A stretch of 64,000 bases of DNA. Origin: UBA3941 sp002385665. GTDB taxonomy: Bacteria; Bacillota; Clostridia; Caldicoprobacterales; UBA3941. The stretch covers positions 372,001 to 436,000 of the forward strand of contig JBMNFJ010000017.1 of the NCBI GenBank assembly GCA_050949255.1, read 5' to 3'. The first letter of the stretch is position 1. Each line of letters begins with the position of its first letter. The notes below the pieces were generated by a model, which saw nothing but the letters and a program-made list of their open reading frames with translations, had not been told where the DNA came from and ran no database searches. Made by a program: the position numbers and the translations under genes. Below, piece after piece: positions 18,412-27,807 of the stretch.

Positions 18412-19476
18412 ATGGAAAAAATCAAATTTATTAAAAGGGATGAACTTAAGACAAAACCAAAAGATAGTGAATTGGTGTTTGGAACACAATTTACAGACTA
18501 TATGTTTGTAATGGATTATGATAGAGAGAGGGGTTGGTATGACCCCAGGATTGTTCCTTACGGCCCCATCGAGATGAGCCCATCATCCATGGTGTTTCAC
18601 TATGGACAGGCCATATTTGAGGGATTGAAAGCCTACAGAAACAGCAATGGAGATATAGTCACCTTTAGGGCCATGGACAATTTTAAAAGGTTGAACCGAT
18701 CTGCCGAAAGGATATGTATGCCCAAAGTAGATACAGACTTTGTATGGAAAGCTCTCAACACCTTATTGGATATTGAAAGGGATTGGGTACCCTCCTCAAA
18801 GGATACCTCCCTGTATATAAGGCCCTTTATGATTGCTACCGATCCATTTTTAGGAGTAAGGCCATCCGATACCTATAAATTTTTCATAATCCTATCACCG
18901 GTGGGACCTTATTATCCCGAAGGCTTGGATCCTGTCAAGATTTATGTAGAGGATACCTATGTAAGGGCCCAAAAAGGAGGTACCGGCGAAGCCAAGGTAG
19001 CAGGAAATTATGCGGCAAGCCTATTGGCAGCGGAAAAAGCCAAGGCCAAGGGATATTCCCAGGTTCTTTGGTTGGATGCTGCTGAGCATACCTTTGTTGA
19101 AGAGGTAGGAGCCATGAATATCTTCTTCAAAATAGACGGAAAGTTAATAACTGCTCCTCTGGATGGTAGCATATTACCAGGTATAACTCGAGATTCAGTT
19201 ATAAAACTGGCAAAGCATATGGGCTATGTGGTAGAGGAGAGGGATTTAAAAATAGAGGAGGTATTTGCAGCTTATGAGGATGGCAGCCTCGAGGAGGTAT
19301 TTGGTTCAGGAACAGCCGCTGTAATATCCCCGGTAGGGGTTTTGGAATGGAAGGATAAAGTAATTGAAATAAACAATGGAGAAATAGGCGAGTTTACATC
19401 TATGATGTATGATACCCTTACCGGTATCCAATATGGAACTCGGGAGGATATATTTGGCTGGGTTCATAAGGTTTAA
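18412..19476 (+). CDS. ilvE: branched-chain amino acid aminotransferase
   Basis: PLP fold-type IV enzyme that interconverts Leu/Ile/Val with their 2-oxo acids, using glutamate/2-oxoglutarate. Diagnostic segments: FHYGQAIFEGLKAYR (about residues 63-77), LYIRPFMIATDPFLGV, the Schiff-base lysine in GEAKVAGNYAASL (about 195) and EVFGSGTAAVISPVG near the C-terminus. The 354-residue length is that of the long BCAT subgroup. It ends at a strong terminator and is probably the last gene of the dnaA-gyrA direction. Confidence 0.95.
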   Translation: MEKIKFIKRDELKTKPKDSELVFGTQFTDYMFVMDYDRERGWYDPRIVPYGPIEMSPSSMVFHYGQAIFEGLKAYRNSNGDIVTFRAMDNFKRLNRSAERICMPKVDTDFVWKALNTLLDIERDWVPSSKDTSLYIRPFMIATDPFLGVRPSDTYKFFIILSPVGPYYPEGLDPVKIYVEDTYVRAQKGGTGEAKVAGNYAASLLAAEKAKAKGYSQVLWLDAAEHTFVEEVGAMNIFFKIDGKLITAPLDGSILPGITRDSVIKLAKHMGYVVEERDLKIEEVFAAYEDGSLEEVFGSGTAAVISPVGVLEWKDKVIEINNGEIGEFTSMMYDTLTGIQYGTREDIFGWVHKV

Positions 19477-19488
19477 TAGGTAAATTGA

Positions 19489-19515
19489 GGGCAGACACCT
19501 TTGTCTGCCCTTATA
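19489..19515 (+). terminator. terminator between ilvE and the coat gene
   Basis: Perfect 8-bp stem GGGCAGAC (19489-19496) / GTCTGCCC (19503-19510) with a 6-nt loop, followed by TTATATTCTTT. It sits between converging genes and may serve both, although the T-run is modest. Confidence 0.7.
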
Positions 19516-19540
19516 TTCTTTAAATAAATGACGAAAATTC

Positions 19541-19852
19541 CTATTGGTTTTGGTTGTTTCGTTCTATTTCACTGATTCTGTTCTCCAATTGGAATGTCAT
19601 CTGCTGATCAATTTGATTTTTAGCGGCTTGGTTGATATGGGCACCTTGAACATCATACCAACCATGGCTATGCATCACTTCCATAAAAAGCTTTGTATGG
19701 TTTTGTTCCTCCTGTTGAATATGCTGAAGCGCAGAGGTTACCTCCTGGTTTATGGAATCCATAATCCCAGCATCATAGGCAGATGATACGTATTTTTCCG
19801 TCATAATGGAATCAAGGAGCATTTCTTTTTCTGATAGTTGGTTTTTTGCCAT
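19541..19852 (-). CDS. CotF-family spore coat-like protein
   Basis: About 103 residues, almost all predicted helix, with EKEMLLDSIMTEKYVSSAYDAG and a second helix pair SALQHIQQEEQNHTKLFMEVM. The pattern matches the coat F domain (ferritin-like helical hairpins) common in spore-formers. Start choice: ATG 19852 with AAAGGG 8 nt upstream, or TTG 19873, which overlaps the preceding stop as TTGA. Gln/Asn-rich C-terminus. Coupled to the next small helical gene; a sporulation role is inferred from the family. Confidence 0.8.
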   Translation of the reverse strand: MAKNQLSEKEMLLDSIMTEKYVSSAYDAGIMDSINQEVTSALQHIQQEEQNHTKLFMEVMHSHGWYDVQGAHINQAAKNQIDQQMTFQLENRISEIERNNQNQ

Positions 19853-19869
19853 TTTCCATACCCTTTCTT

Positions 19870-20085
19870 TCAAGATATTGGAGTAGGGGGGCTAAATCCC
19901 CCTTGTTCCAGCAGTGATTTTAGCGTTTCGGCATGTTGTACTTCTTGCTGGTATACCAGGTTAAAAATATTCTTAATCTGGGGATCTCCGGCTTGCTCAG
20001 AATATAGCTTGTATTTACTCATACAGATGTATTCGGCCTTGAGTTGGTCTTCGAGTAACTTTTTTTCCTTATCTGACAGCTCCAT
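19870..20085 (-). CDS. small ferritin-like/coat-associated helical protein
   Basis: A 71-residue protein of two predicted helices, with KAEYICMSKYKLYSEQA and the ferritin-type ExxH motif in QQEVQHAETLKSLLEQGG. It looks like half of a four-helix ferritin-like bundle, so it would need to dimerise. It lies directly upstream of the CotF-like gene on the same transcript and may package with it in the spore coat. AGGAGG lies 6-7 nt before the ATG. Function is inferred, not recognised. Confidence 0.7.
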   Translation of the reverse strand: MELSDKEKKLLEDQLKAEYICMSKYKLYSEQAGDPQIKNIFNLVYQQEVQHAETLKSLLEQGGFSPPTPIS

Positions 20086-20428
20086 TTTTCTCCTCCTATA
20101 TGTTTACAACAGTTTTTCACGCCATAATTCTTATATCGTCAAACACTTCCTTGATTTGAATCTTATGAAATTTATATTATTTCATACAAGGCCAGGAAGT
20201 TTAAACGATTTGGATATGATGGGTCTTCTCCATAACCTTATATTTTCCGAAAAAAATAATCCTATGCCTGTTGACATAGGATTAGATATGATACTGTTTA
20301 AATTAACTTCTTGTGCCAGTTCATTTTTCATTGGCTCAGGTAATGAGCTATTGATAAGCGGATGACTTCATTGATAAGTAGCGATCAATAGTCATTACTA
20401 ATCTATTTGATCAGTATTGGAGTATAAG
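20086..20428. other. gap between murG and the coat-like genes
   Basis: 343 bp without a supported gene. It holds the murG terminator (20249-20283) and, on its left, the upstream region of the coat-like pair. I could not identify a clear sigma-A or sporulation-sigma promoter. Confidence 0.5.
20249..20283 (-). terminator. intrinsic terminator after murG
   Basis: Perfect 9-bp stem AATCCTATG (20258-20266) / CATAGGATT (20275-20283) with an 8-nt loop. On the minus strand it is followed by ATTTTTTT. It lies about 145 bp beyond the murG stop. Confidence 0.8.
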
Positions 20429-21499
20429 CTAGGGTTTTGCATATTCATTGATAATATCCATGATCCTTTCAACACCCTTGGTATGGTCCATTTCGGCCAT
20501 CCTGTCTATGTATTTCTGTCTGTTGGCATAGACATCCAGAATTGATGTAAGCAGTATATCATCGGTTAAGGTTTCCTGATCCAGGACCTTACTGAAACCC
20601 TGCCTTTCAAAGGATTGGGCGTTTTGGATCTGATCTCCTCTGCTGGCGCTCAAAGGAAGGGGAATCAGTATGTTGGGCTTTTTGAGAGCTAAAAATTCGT
20701 ATATGGAATTAGCCCCGGCTCTGGATATTATAAGGCTGGCCAGGGCCATAAGATGAGGAAGATCCTCATCGACATATTCAAACTGTTTATAACCCGGAGT
20801 ATTCTCAAGGGATGGATCCAGGTTATTTTTTCCACAAAGATGTATGACGTTAAAACGAGTGGTAAGCCTGCTCAGGATCTTTCTAATAAATTGATTTATG
20901 GCAACAGCTCCAAGGCTACCGCCCATTACCATTATGGTCGGTTTTCTTACGATGAACCCGCATATCTTCATACCCTTTTCAGGATCCCCTTTTAAAAGGC
21001 TGGGACGAAGGGGAGTGCCTGTGTATATGCCCTTATCGCCTTTAAAATATTCTGTAGTCTCCTTAAAGGTTGTGCAAACCTTTACAGCGAAGGGAAAGGA
21101 TATTTTATTAGCAAGACCGGGGGTAAGATCGGACTCATGGATTATCACCGGTACTTTATTAATCCATCCACCCAGTACCACAGGAACTGAAACAAAACCG
21201 CCCTTTGAGAAGATGATATTGGGTTTAAGTTTTCGGATCAAATTAACGGATTGTCCCACTCCCTGGATTACCCTAAAGGGATCGGTAAAGTTTTGAATAT
21301 CCATATACCTTCTTAGCTTTCCGGATTTTATAATGTGATAGGTTACATCCTTTTCTTTGGCAATAAGGCCCCGTTCAAGGCCGTTTTCCGTACCTAAGTA
21401 ATGGATATCGTAGCCCTGTTTTAAAAGTTCCGGTATCAGGGCAATATTAGGGGTAACATGGCCAGCAGTCCCACCACCGGTTAAAACTATTGTCTTCAA
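20429..21499 (-). CDS. murG: MurG-like UDP-GlcNAc:undecaprenyl-PP-MurNAc-pentapeptide transferase
   Basis: GT28 glycosyltransferase that adds GlcNAc to lipid I to form lipid II at the inner membrane face. N-terminal glycine loop GGGTAGHVTPN (canonical MurG has GGTGGH), FSKGGFVSVPVV, HESDLTPGLANK, MVMGGSLGAVAIN and SRAGANSIYEFLALKKP. The start is probably TTG 21499 (MKTIVLTGGG) with GGAGG 10 nt upstream; another TTG at 21508 is too close to that site. It lies outside any dcw cell-wall cluster, so a second murG copy elsewhere in the genome is possible. Confidence 0.88.
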   Translation of the reverse strand: MKTIVLTGGGTAGHVTPNIALIPELLKQGYDIHYLGTENGLERGLIAKEKDVTYHIIKSGKLRRYMDIQNFTDPFRVIQGVGQSVNLIRKLKPNIIFSKGGFVSVPVVLGGWINKVPVIIHESDLTPGLANKISFPFAVKVCTTFKETTEYFKGDKGIYTGTPLRPSLLKGDPEKGMKICGFIVRKPTIMVMGGSLGAVAINQFIRKILSRLTTRFNVIHLCGKNNLDPSLENTPGYKQFEYVDEDLPHLMALASLIISRAGANSIYEFLALKKPNILIPLPLSASRGDQIQNAQSFERQGFSKVLDQETLTDDILLTSILDVYANRQKYIDRMAEMDHTKGVERIMDIINEYAKP

Positions 21500-21550
21500 G
21501 GTTATCAAGCCTCCAGCTTCCGACTACTAATTCTTACTTCTAACGCCAGA

Positions 21551-23257
21551 CTAGACCCTTTCGGGGGCACTCAGGCCTATTAGATTCAGGCCATTGGCCA
21601 GGGTGTGTTTTACAGCCAAAACCAGGGCTAGTCTTGCATTTTTCAGGGCTTCGTCTTCCACCAATATGGAATGTTCATGATAGAACCGGTTAAAATCCTG
21701 GGCCAGATCTACCAAATACCTGGTGATTATGGAGGGCTCCAGATCCTCCATGGCAGAAACAACAATATCGGGGAACAGATAAAGGGTCTTAATTACCCGG
21801 AATTCTTCCTTGGTAGTAAGAAGGCTGGCATCAAAGTTTGGATCTACATCTGTTTCTGCCCTTTTTAATAGGCTGCATGTCCTGGCATGGGTGTATTGAA
21901 CATAGGGACCGGTCTCACCGTCAAAATTGAGGATTTCATCCCAGGAGAAGGATACATCCTTTATTCTATTGTTGCTAAGATCGCTGAATACTACAGCGCC
22001 AACACCCATTTGTCGGGCAATCTCTTCTCTTTCACTTTCATCCATGTCGGGATTTTTCTCCTCGATGATTTTTAGGGTTTTCTTTATGGCCTCAGCAAGG
22101 ATATCCTCTAACAGGACTACCTTTCCTTTACGAGTAGCCAGCTTTTCCCCGCCCAGGCTTACTATGCCGAAGGGAACGTGAACCAACTTATCGTGCCAAT
22201 CATAACCCATAAGCTCAATAACCTTGAACCATTGTTCAAAGTGAAGGCTTTGAGCAGCCCCGGTTACGTATATACATTTATCAAAATCGTAGGTATTCTT
22301 CCTGTAGATGGCGGCTGTTATATCCCTGGTGGCATATAAGGTGCTGCCGTCCTTCTTTATTATGAGACATGGAGGCATATTATACTCCTCCAGGTCCACT
22401 ATCATGGCACCATGGCTCTCGGTAAGCAGATTTTTCTCCCTAAGCTCCTCTATAACAGGAGGCATCTTATCCTCGTAAAAGCTCTCTCCTGCCTGGGAAT
22501 CGAAGGTGATGTCCAGTAGATCATAGACCTTTTGAAATTCTTTGAGGCTAATATCCTTAAACCACTGCCATAGCTGAAGGGCTTCCTCATTACCTTGTTC
22601 CATCTTCACAAACCAATCCCTTGCTTCATCCTCCAGGGAGGGATCCTTTTCTGCCTCTTCATGAAACTTTACATATATGGCCATAAGTTCTTTAATGCCG
22701 CCATTCTCTATGGAATCCTTTGAGCCCCAGTTTTTATAGGCTACTATCAGCTTACCAAATTGGGTTCCCCAGTCCCCTAAATGGTTTATGCCAATTGAAT
22801 TATAGCCCAGAAAATTAAATATCCTGTAGAGGGAATTTCCTATGGCTGTGGAGCGAAGATGTCCCACATGGAAGGGTTTTGCAATATTAGGGGCCGAATA
22901 GTCAATTACTATGTTCCTTCCCTTACCCATATCCCTGGATCCGTACTCGTTACCCTTGTTTAGAGCAGTGGACAATACATCCCTTACGAACTCTTCTTTA
23001 TCCAGGAAAAAATTCAGATATCCTGAAACAGCTTCTACTTTGGCGATTTTTGGATCTGCGGGAATTTTTCCAGCCAGTTCTTCGGCTATTTGGATGGGGG
23101 ATTTTCTTAAGATCCTGCTTAATTTAAAACAAGGTAGTGCCACATCTCCCATTTCATCATTTGGAGGATATTCCAACATCTGTTTAATCTCCCCACTGTC
23201 CAGGGCAGGAATGATTTCCGCTAATATTTCCGATATTCTTTGTTTTATATCAAGCAT
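21551..23257 (-). CDS. argS: arginyl-tRNA synthetase
   Basis: Class I synthetase charging tRNA-Arg. HIGH-type motif HVGHLRSTAIGN at about residue 131, GDWGTQFG, and a KMSKS-like LATRKGKVV. The N-terminal Add1 domain and the C-terminal DALR anticodon domain (YTHARTCSLLKRAE onward) are present. I start it at ATG 23257 (MLDIKQRISEIL), which has AAGGAG 7 nt upstream, rather than at the upstream start at 23287 that lacks a ribosome site. 568 residues, normal for the family. Confidence 0.97.
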   Translation of the reverse strand: MLDIKQRISEILAEIIPALDSGEIKQMLEYPPNDEMGDVALPCFKLSRILRKSPIQIAEELAGKIPADPKIAKVEAVSGYLNFFLDKEEFVRDVLSTALNKGNEYGSRDMGKGRNIVIDYSAPNIAKPFHVGHLRSTAIGNSLYRIFNFLGYNSIGINHLGDWGTQFGKLIVAYKNWGSKDSIENGGIKELMAIYVKFHEEAEKDPSLEDEARDWFVKMEQGNEEALQLWQWFKDISLKEFQKVYDLLDITFDSQAGESFYEDKMPPVIEELREKNLLTESHGAMIVDLEEYNMPPCLIIKKDGSTLYATRDITAAIYRKNTYDFDKCIYVTGAAQSLHFEQWFKVIELMGYDWHDKLVHVPFGIVSLGGEKLATRKGKVVLLEDILAEAIKKTLKIIEEKNPDMDESEREEIARQMGVGAVVFSDLSNNRIKDVSFSWDEILNFDGETGPYVQYTHARTCSLLKRAETDVDPNFDASLLTTKEEFRVIKTLYLFPDIVVSAMEDLEPSIITRYLVDLAQDFNRFYHEHSILVEDEALKNARLALVLAVKHTLANGLNLIGLSAPERV

Positions 23258-23571
23258 ATGTAAACTCCTTAATCTAAAAATATTCAATAGAACTTTTTAA
23301 TTATGATACCATATTGCTTGGAAAATTAACAGGCCCCGGGGTATTTTGAAACGATAAAGATTCCTGAGTTGATGAAAGAATTAAAAGGTGATAAAATATG
23401 AAATAATGGAAAAATCAGACCATTTATTAATTAGAACAATGGATTAAATCAGGTATTTTTATACCATATAGATTTGCAAAAAATGGTTTATACCATGTAT
23501 CATCTGGTAGCATAATATTGGGTATAAGCCTATAATAGAACGGTTAAATAAAAGTAAGGAGAATGCAACAT
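23258..23571. other. argS-glnS divergent intergenic region
   Basis: About 310 bp between divergent genes that must hold both promoters. I see TATAAT at 23532-23537 on the plus strand without a good -35. There is no T-box signature, no ORF and no strong hairpin. Confidence 0.4.
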
Positions 23572-25248
23572 ATGAGCAATAAGAAAGAGAGCGGCAAGGT
23601 AGAGGTAAATATAGGCAGTAACTTTATCCATGATATCATCGACAAGCACTTGGAGGAAGGGGTTTATGATAGAGTACACACCCGCTTTCCACCTGAGCCC
23701 AATGGATACCTTCATATAGGACATGCCAAATCCATATGCCTGAACTTTGGTACAGCAGCCAAATACAATGGGCTATGTAATTTACGCTTTGATGATACCA
23801 ATCCCCTGAAGGAAGAGGTAGAATATATAAATTCAATTATTGAAGACGTAAAATGGTTGGGGTTCGATTGGGAAGACAGATTGTATTATGCTGCCGATTA
23901 TTTTGATAAGATGTATGAATATGCCATTTTGCTTATTAAAAAGGGAAAGGCATATGTGGACGACCTATCGGCAGAAGAGATTAGGGAATATAGGGGAACT
24001 CTGACCGAGCCAGGGAAAAACAGTCCTTATAGAGATCGATCTGTAGAGGAAAATCTGGATCTTTTTCAGCGTATGAAGGCAGGAGAGTTTGAGGATGGTT
24101 CCAGGGTATTGAGGGCAAAAATCGACATGGCCTCTCCAAATATGAATATGCGGGATCCGGTATTGTATAGGATTGCCCATGTCTCTCACCATAGGACCGG
24201 GGACAAATGGTGCATATATCCCATGTATGATTACGCTCATCCCATATCCGATGCTTTGGAGAACATTACCCACTCCATATGTACTTTGGAATTTGAGGAT
24301 CATAGACCCCTGTATGAATGGGTACTAAATGAAATAGGCCTTTTCCCAAATCCGCCGGTTCAGATAGAATTTGCCAGATTGGAGCTCACCAATACCGTTA
24401 TGAGCAAGCGGAAACTGAGGGTATTGGTAGAAGAAGGCAAGGTGTCAGGATGGGATGACCCGAGGATGCCCACCCTATCGGGGCTGCGCAGAAGGGGATA
24501 CACCCCCTCTTCCATAAGGGATTTTTCGGAAAGGATCGGAGTGGCCAAGAATAACAGCGTGGTGGATATTGCCCTCTTAGAGCATTGCCTAAGGGAAGAG
24601 CTCAACAGGGATGCCCAAAGGGTAATGGGGGTATTGGATCCTATAAAACTGGTCTTAACCAATTACCCTGAAGACAAGGTAGAATATATGGAAGTGGAGA
24701 ACAACCAGAATGACCCATCAGTCGGAACCAGAATGGTGCCATTTTCCAGGGAATTGTATATAGAGCGGGAAGACTTCATGGAGAATCCTCCCAGAAAGTA
24801 TTTCCGTTTAAGTCCCGGTAAGGAGGTACGCCTAAAAAATGCCTATATAATCCGCTGTGATGAAGTTATCAAAGATCAGGAGACGGGCGAGATCTTAGAG
24901 ATCCATTGCAGCTATGATCCGGATACTAAAAGCGGTTCGGGATCGGCTAACAGGAAGGTTAAGGGTACTCTCCACTGGGTATCGGCAGCTCATGCCATAC
25001 CTGCTACAATCAGGCTCTATGATTATCTGTTTATAGAGGATGAAAATGGAGAAATGCAGTATAACCCGGATTCCATAAAGGTCCTGAAGGGTTATGTAGA
25101 ACCTTCACTAAAGGATACCGAAGGGGGCGTCCGATTCCAGTTCTTTAGACAGGGATATTTCTGCACCGACATAAAGGATTCAAAGCCGGATGATTTGGTG
25201 TTTAACCAGATTGTTCCCTTGAAGAGTTCCTATAAGCCCGAAAAATAA
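23572..25248 (+). CDS. glnS: glutaminyl-tRNA synthetase
   Basis: Class I synthetase that charges tRNA-Gln directly. It begins with RFPPEPNGYLHIGHAKSICLNFG, the GlnRS form of the HIGH region (Pro-Glu-Pro distinguishes it from the GluRS Pro-Ser-Pro), and has the KMSKS-equivalent MSKRKL (about residue 276). The C-terminal half is the beta-barrel anticodon domain. The start is ATG 23572, 10 nt from AAGGAG; ATG 23563 is only 1 nt from it. About 558 residues. Many Firmicutes lack GlnRS and use the GatCAB amidotransferase, so its presence, directly before gltX, is notable. Confidence 0.96.
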   Translation: MSNKKESGKVEVNIGSNFIHDIIDKHLEEGVYDRVHTRFPPEPNGYLHIGHAKSICLNFGTAAKYNGLCNLRFDDTNPLKEEVEYINSIIEDVKWLGFDWEDRLYYAADYFDKMYEYAILLIKKGKAYVDDLSAEEIREYRGTLTEPGKNSPYRDRSVEENLDLFQRMKAGEFEDGSRVLRAKIDMASPNMNMRDPVLYRIAHVSHHRTGDKWCIYPMYDYAHPISDALENITHSICTLEFEDHRPLYEWVLNEIGLFPNPPVQIEFARLELTNTVMSKRKLRVLVEEGKVSGWDDPRMPTLSGLRRRGYTPSSIRDFSERIGVAKNNSVVDIALLEHCLREELNRDAQRVMGVLDPIKLVLTNYPEDKVEYMEVENNQNDPSVGTRMVPFSRELYIEREDFMENPPRKYFRLSPGKEVRLKNAYIIRCDEVIKDQETGEILEIHCSYDPDTKSGSGSANRKVKGTLHWVSAAHAIPATIRLYDYLFIEDENGEMQYNPDSIKVLKGYVEPSLKDTEGGVRFQFFRQGYFCTDIKDSKPDDLVFNQIVPLKSSYKPEK

Positions 25249-25276
25249 GTACAGAAATTTTCAGGAGGTTATAATA

Positions 25277-26725
25277 TTGAGGGAAACAAGAACCAGGTTT
25301 GCCCCTAGTCCTACGGGATATATGCATATAGGCAATCTCAGGACTGCTCTATACACCTATTTGATCGCCAAGCATGACAATGGTAAATTTATACTCAGAA
25401 TCGAGGATACGGATCAGAAAAGGTATGTAGAGGATGCAGTGGATGTTATTTACAAGACTTTAAATATAGTGGGACTTAAACATGATGAAGGTCCGGACAT
25501 AGGCGGGGACTACGGTCCTTATGTACAGAGTGAACGCCGGGATATATATAAAAAATACGCCGAAAAGTTGGTAGAGTTGGGCGGCGCTTATTACTGTTTT
25601 TGCAGCAAGGAAAGGCTTGACAGTTTGAGGCGTCAGGCAGAGGAGAATAATACCACCTTTAAATACGATGGACATTGTAAATCCCTGAGCAAGGAGGAAG
25701 TACAAGAAAAGCTTGCAGCGGGAGAACCCTATACAATCAGACAGCGGATACCTGAGACAGGGAAGACCACCTTTGAAGACGCAGTTTACGGATCCATTAC
25801 CGTGGAGAATTCAGAACTGGATGAAGGGGTCCTGTTAAAAACCGATGGTCTGCCCACCTACAATTTTGCCAATGTGGTAGATGATAACCTTATGGGGATC
25901 ACCCACGTAATAAGGGGTAGCGAATATCTGTCTTCCGCACCCAAATACAACTTACTCTATAATGCATTTGGCTGGGAAATACCAACCTATATCCATTTGC
26001 CCCTGATTATGAAGGAGGGGGGTAGAAAGCTCAGTAAGAGGGAAGGAGATGCCTCTTTTGAGGATTTCTACGAAAAGGGATATTTGCCGGAAGCAATAAT
26101 CAACTATATAGCCTTGCTGGGCTGGAGTCCGGGAACTGAACAGGAGTTTTTCAACCTGGACGAACTGATAGAACAATTTGATATAAAAGGACTGAGCAAA
26201 TCCCCGGCAGTATTCGATGTCAACAAGCTTAGGTGGATGAACGGAGAATACATCAGGAGAATGAGTGTGGAAGAATTCCATAAGTTGGCTTTACCCTATT
26301 ATGAAAAATATATCTCATCTCCCGATGTAGATCTAAACCTGCTAAGCAAGCTATTGCATACCAGGGTAGATGTCCTGGAGGATATAAAGGATCATGTTGA
26401 TTTCATAGATACATTACCTCAATATGATAAAGATCTTTTTGTCCACAAGAAAATGAAAACTACCCATGAAAATGCTTTGGTAAGCCTGGAGAAGGCCTAT
26501 GAGGTCCTTGCCGGTTTAGAGGACTGGAGAGACGAAACCATCCATAAGGTATTGTTCGATACCATAAAGGAGATGGGGATTAAAAACGGACAGATGTTGT
26601 GGCCGATACGGACCGCCTTATCCGGAAAACCATCATCTCCGGGTGGCGGTACTGATCTTCTGGCCCTTTTAGGAAAGAAGGAATCCCTAAAGAGGATAAA
26701 GGTAGGGATAGAGAAACTGTCATAG
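25277..26725 (+). CDS. gltX: glutamyl-tRNA synthetase
   Basis: Class I synthetase that charges tRNA-Glu. FAPSPTGYMHIGNLRTALYTYL (HIGH region), HLPLIMKEGGRKLSKREGD (KMSKS region, about residues 235-253) and a C-terminal helical anticodon domain ending in VALS-type sequence. TTG start with AGGAGG 8 nt upstream. 482 residues. It lies 28 bp after glnS and is probably cotranscribed. Confidence 0.97.
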   Translation: MRETRTRFAPSPTGYMHIGNLRTALYTYLIAKHDNGKFILRIEDTDQKRYVEDAVDVIYKTLNIVGLKHDEGPDIGGDYGPYVQSERRDIYKKYAEKLVELGGAYYCFCSKERLDSLRRQAEENNTTFKYDGHCKSLSKEEVQEKLAAGEPYTIRQRIPETGKTTFEDAVYGSITVENSELDEGVLLKTDGLPTYNFANVVDDNLMGITHVIRGSEYLSSAPKYNLLYNAFGWEIPTYIHLPLIMKEGGRKLSKREGDASFEDFYEKGYLPEAIINYIALLGWSPGTEQEFFNLDELIEQFDIKGLSKSPAVFDVNKLRWMNGEYIRRMSVEEFHKLALPYYEKYISSPDVDLNLLSKLLHTRVDVLEDIKDHVDFIDTLPQYDKDLFVHKKMKTTHENALVSLEKAYEVLAGLEDWRDETIHKVLFDTIKEMGIKNGQMLWPIRTALSGKPSSPGGGTDLLALLGKKESLKRIKVGIEKLS

Positions 26726-26806
26726 AAAAAAACCTTGTGATGAGGAAGGCAGAATAATCGTTGTGAAATACGATAAATTTGTCTTCCTCAACTTGTTTTT
26801 TTCAAT

Positions 26807-27241
26807 CTATTCTATAACCCTTATTGCCCCCCTGGCCCTGGAAAGCCAACCCCTCTCCAATTTACTTATAAGAAAGTTCTTATTGGGGGACATATGGGCA
26901 AATTCCCTTTTGTTGATCATAATTCCGGTATGGGTAATTATATTACGGCTTATGGCGAAATACACCATATCCAAAGGCCTTAGATCGCGAAAGCGAACCT
27001 CTTTAAAACCGAGATTTTTTATAGCTCTGATATAACGGTTGGGATTGGTTTTGTACCAATCCTCTTCTATGGGTTTTCCATCATCATTGGGCAGATTTAC
27101 CCCCAGATCTCTGTAGAAGAGAATTATAAAGCCCAGGCAATCAATTCCCTCCTCCAAAGATCTGCCGTTATGGAGGAACTTCGCATTTTTATACTTTTCA
27201 ACCAATTCAAGTATTCTTTTTTCATCTATTTTATTTCCCAT
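26807..27241 (-). CDS. NlpC/P60-like cysteine hydrolase without signal peptide
   Basis: A 144-residue protein that resembles a minimal NlpC/P60 papain-like domain: GIDCLGFIILFYRDLG (catalytic Cys at about residue 50), a linker with DLRPLDMVYFAI, then THTGIMINKREFAHM (His at about residue 105). Members cleave peptidoglycan peptides or other amide bonds. There is no signal peptide, membrane segment or SH3/LysM domain, so either it acts inside the cell or on non-wall substrates, or it is exported by another route. It converges with gltX without an obvious terminator. Confidence 0.75.
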   Translation of the reverse strand: MGNKIDEKRILELVEKYKNAKFLHNGRSLEEGIDCLGFIILFYRDLGVNLPNDDGKPIEEDWYKTNPNRYIRAIKNLGFKEVRFRDLRPLDMVYFAISRNIITHTGIMINKREFAHMSPNKNFLISKLERGWLSRARGAIRVIE

Positions 27242-27472
27242 TGATTTACCCCCTATAATAGATGTTTCTGTCTATCAGGACAGAGTTACCGTTACCTACC
27301 GTAATATTCATAATATGGAGTAATATATAAAGGGTGATGAGAGTTCCAGGGTTTTTATCACATAAAAAAAACCAGGGGCATAGTATATAGTGATGTTTAA
27401 GATAAGCAATTGGACTTCCACAGTCTACGTAGCTTTCAACTATAAATGTATCTATAAGGGAGGAGTGAAGAA

Positions 27473-27676
27473 ATGGGATTTGGATTCGGCAGTGATAGAA
27501 GAAGAGGCGTAGACGACTCAATTCTATTCTTCTTTTTATTGCTGGTAATAATATTCGGTAACTGCGGCCTATTCAATGAAGGGAGTGAACTGTTATTCTT
27601 TTTCCTACTTCTTGTGATACTGTTCTTTGGGGAAAACGGCAATTGTTTTTTTGGTGCGGAAGTAGAAGAAGAGTGA
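27473..27676 (+). CDS. small hydrophobic Gly/Phe-rich protein, copy 1
   Basis: 67 residues: an MGFGFGSDRRRG head, two nearly pure Phe/Leu/Ile membrane-like segments (SILFFFLLLVIIFG and LLFFFLLLVILFFG) separated by NCGLFNEGSE, and an acidic tail EVEEE. GGGAGGAG precedes the ATG. It shares the MG(F/Y)GFG head, the two hydrophobic segments and an acidic end with the next gene, so the two are paralogues. Similar tiny proteins are often found in spore-formers, but I do not recognise a named family. Confidence 0.7.
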   Translation: MGFGFGSDRRRGVDDSILFFFLLLVIIFGNCGLFNEGSELLFFFLLLVILFFGENGNCFFGAEVEEE

Positions 27677-27685
27677 TAGGATACT

Positions 27686-27730
27686 GAAAATGCTGTCCCC
27701 ATTATTAAGGGGGCAGCATTTTCATTTTTT
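27686..27730 (+). terminator. intrinsic terminator after copy 1
   Basis: Long stem GAAAATGCTGTCCCC (27686-27700) / GGGGGCAGCATTTTC (27709-27723) with one G-U pair and an 8-nt loop, then ATTTTTT. It begins 9 bp after the stop. Confidence 0.9.
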
Positions 27731-27807
27731 CCACACATTTTTAGCAGGGCGGGAATAGTATATAAGTATCCTGTGTACTTACTAAATAAATTAAGAGAGG
27801 TGTTGGT

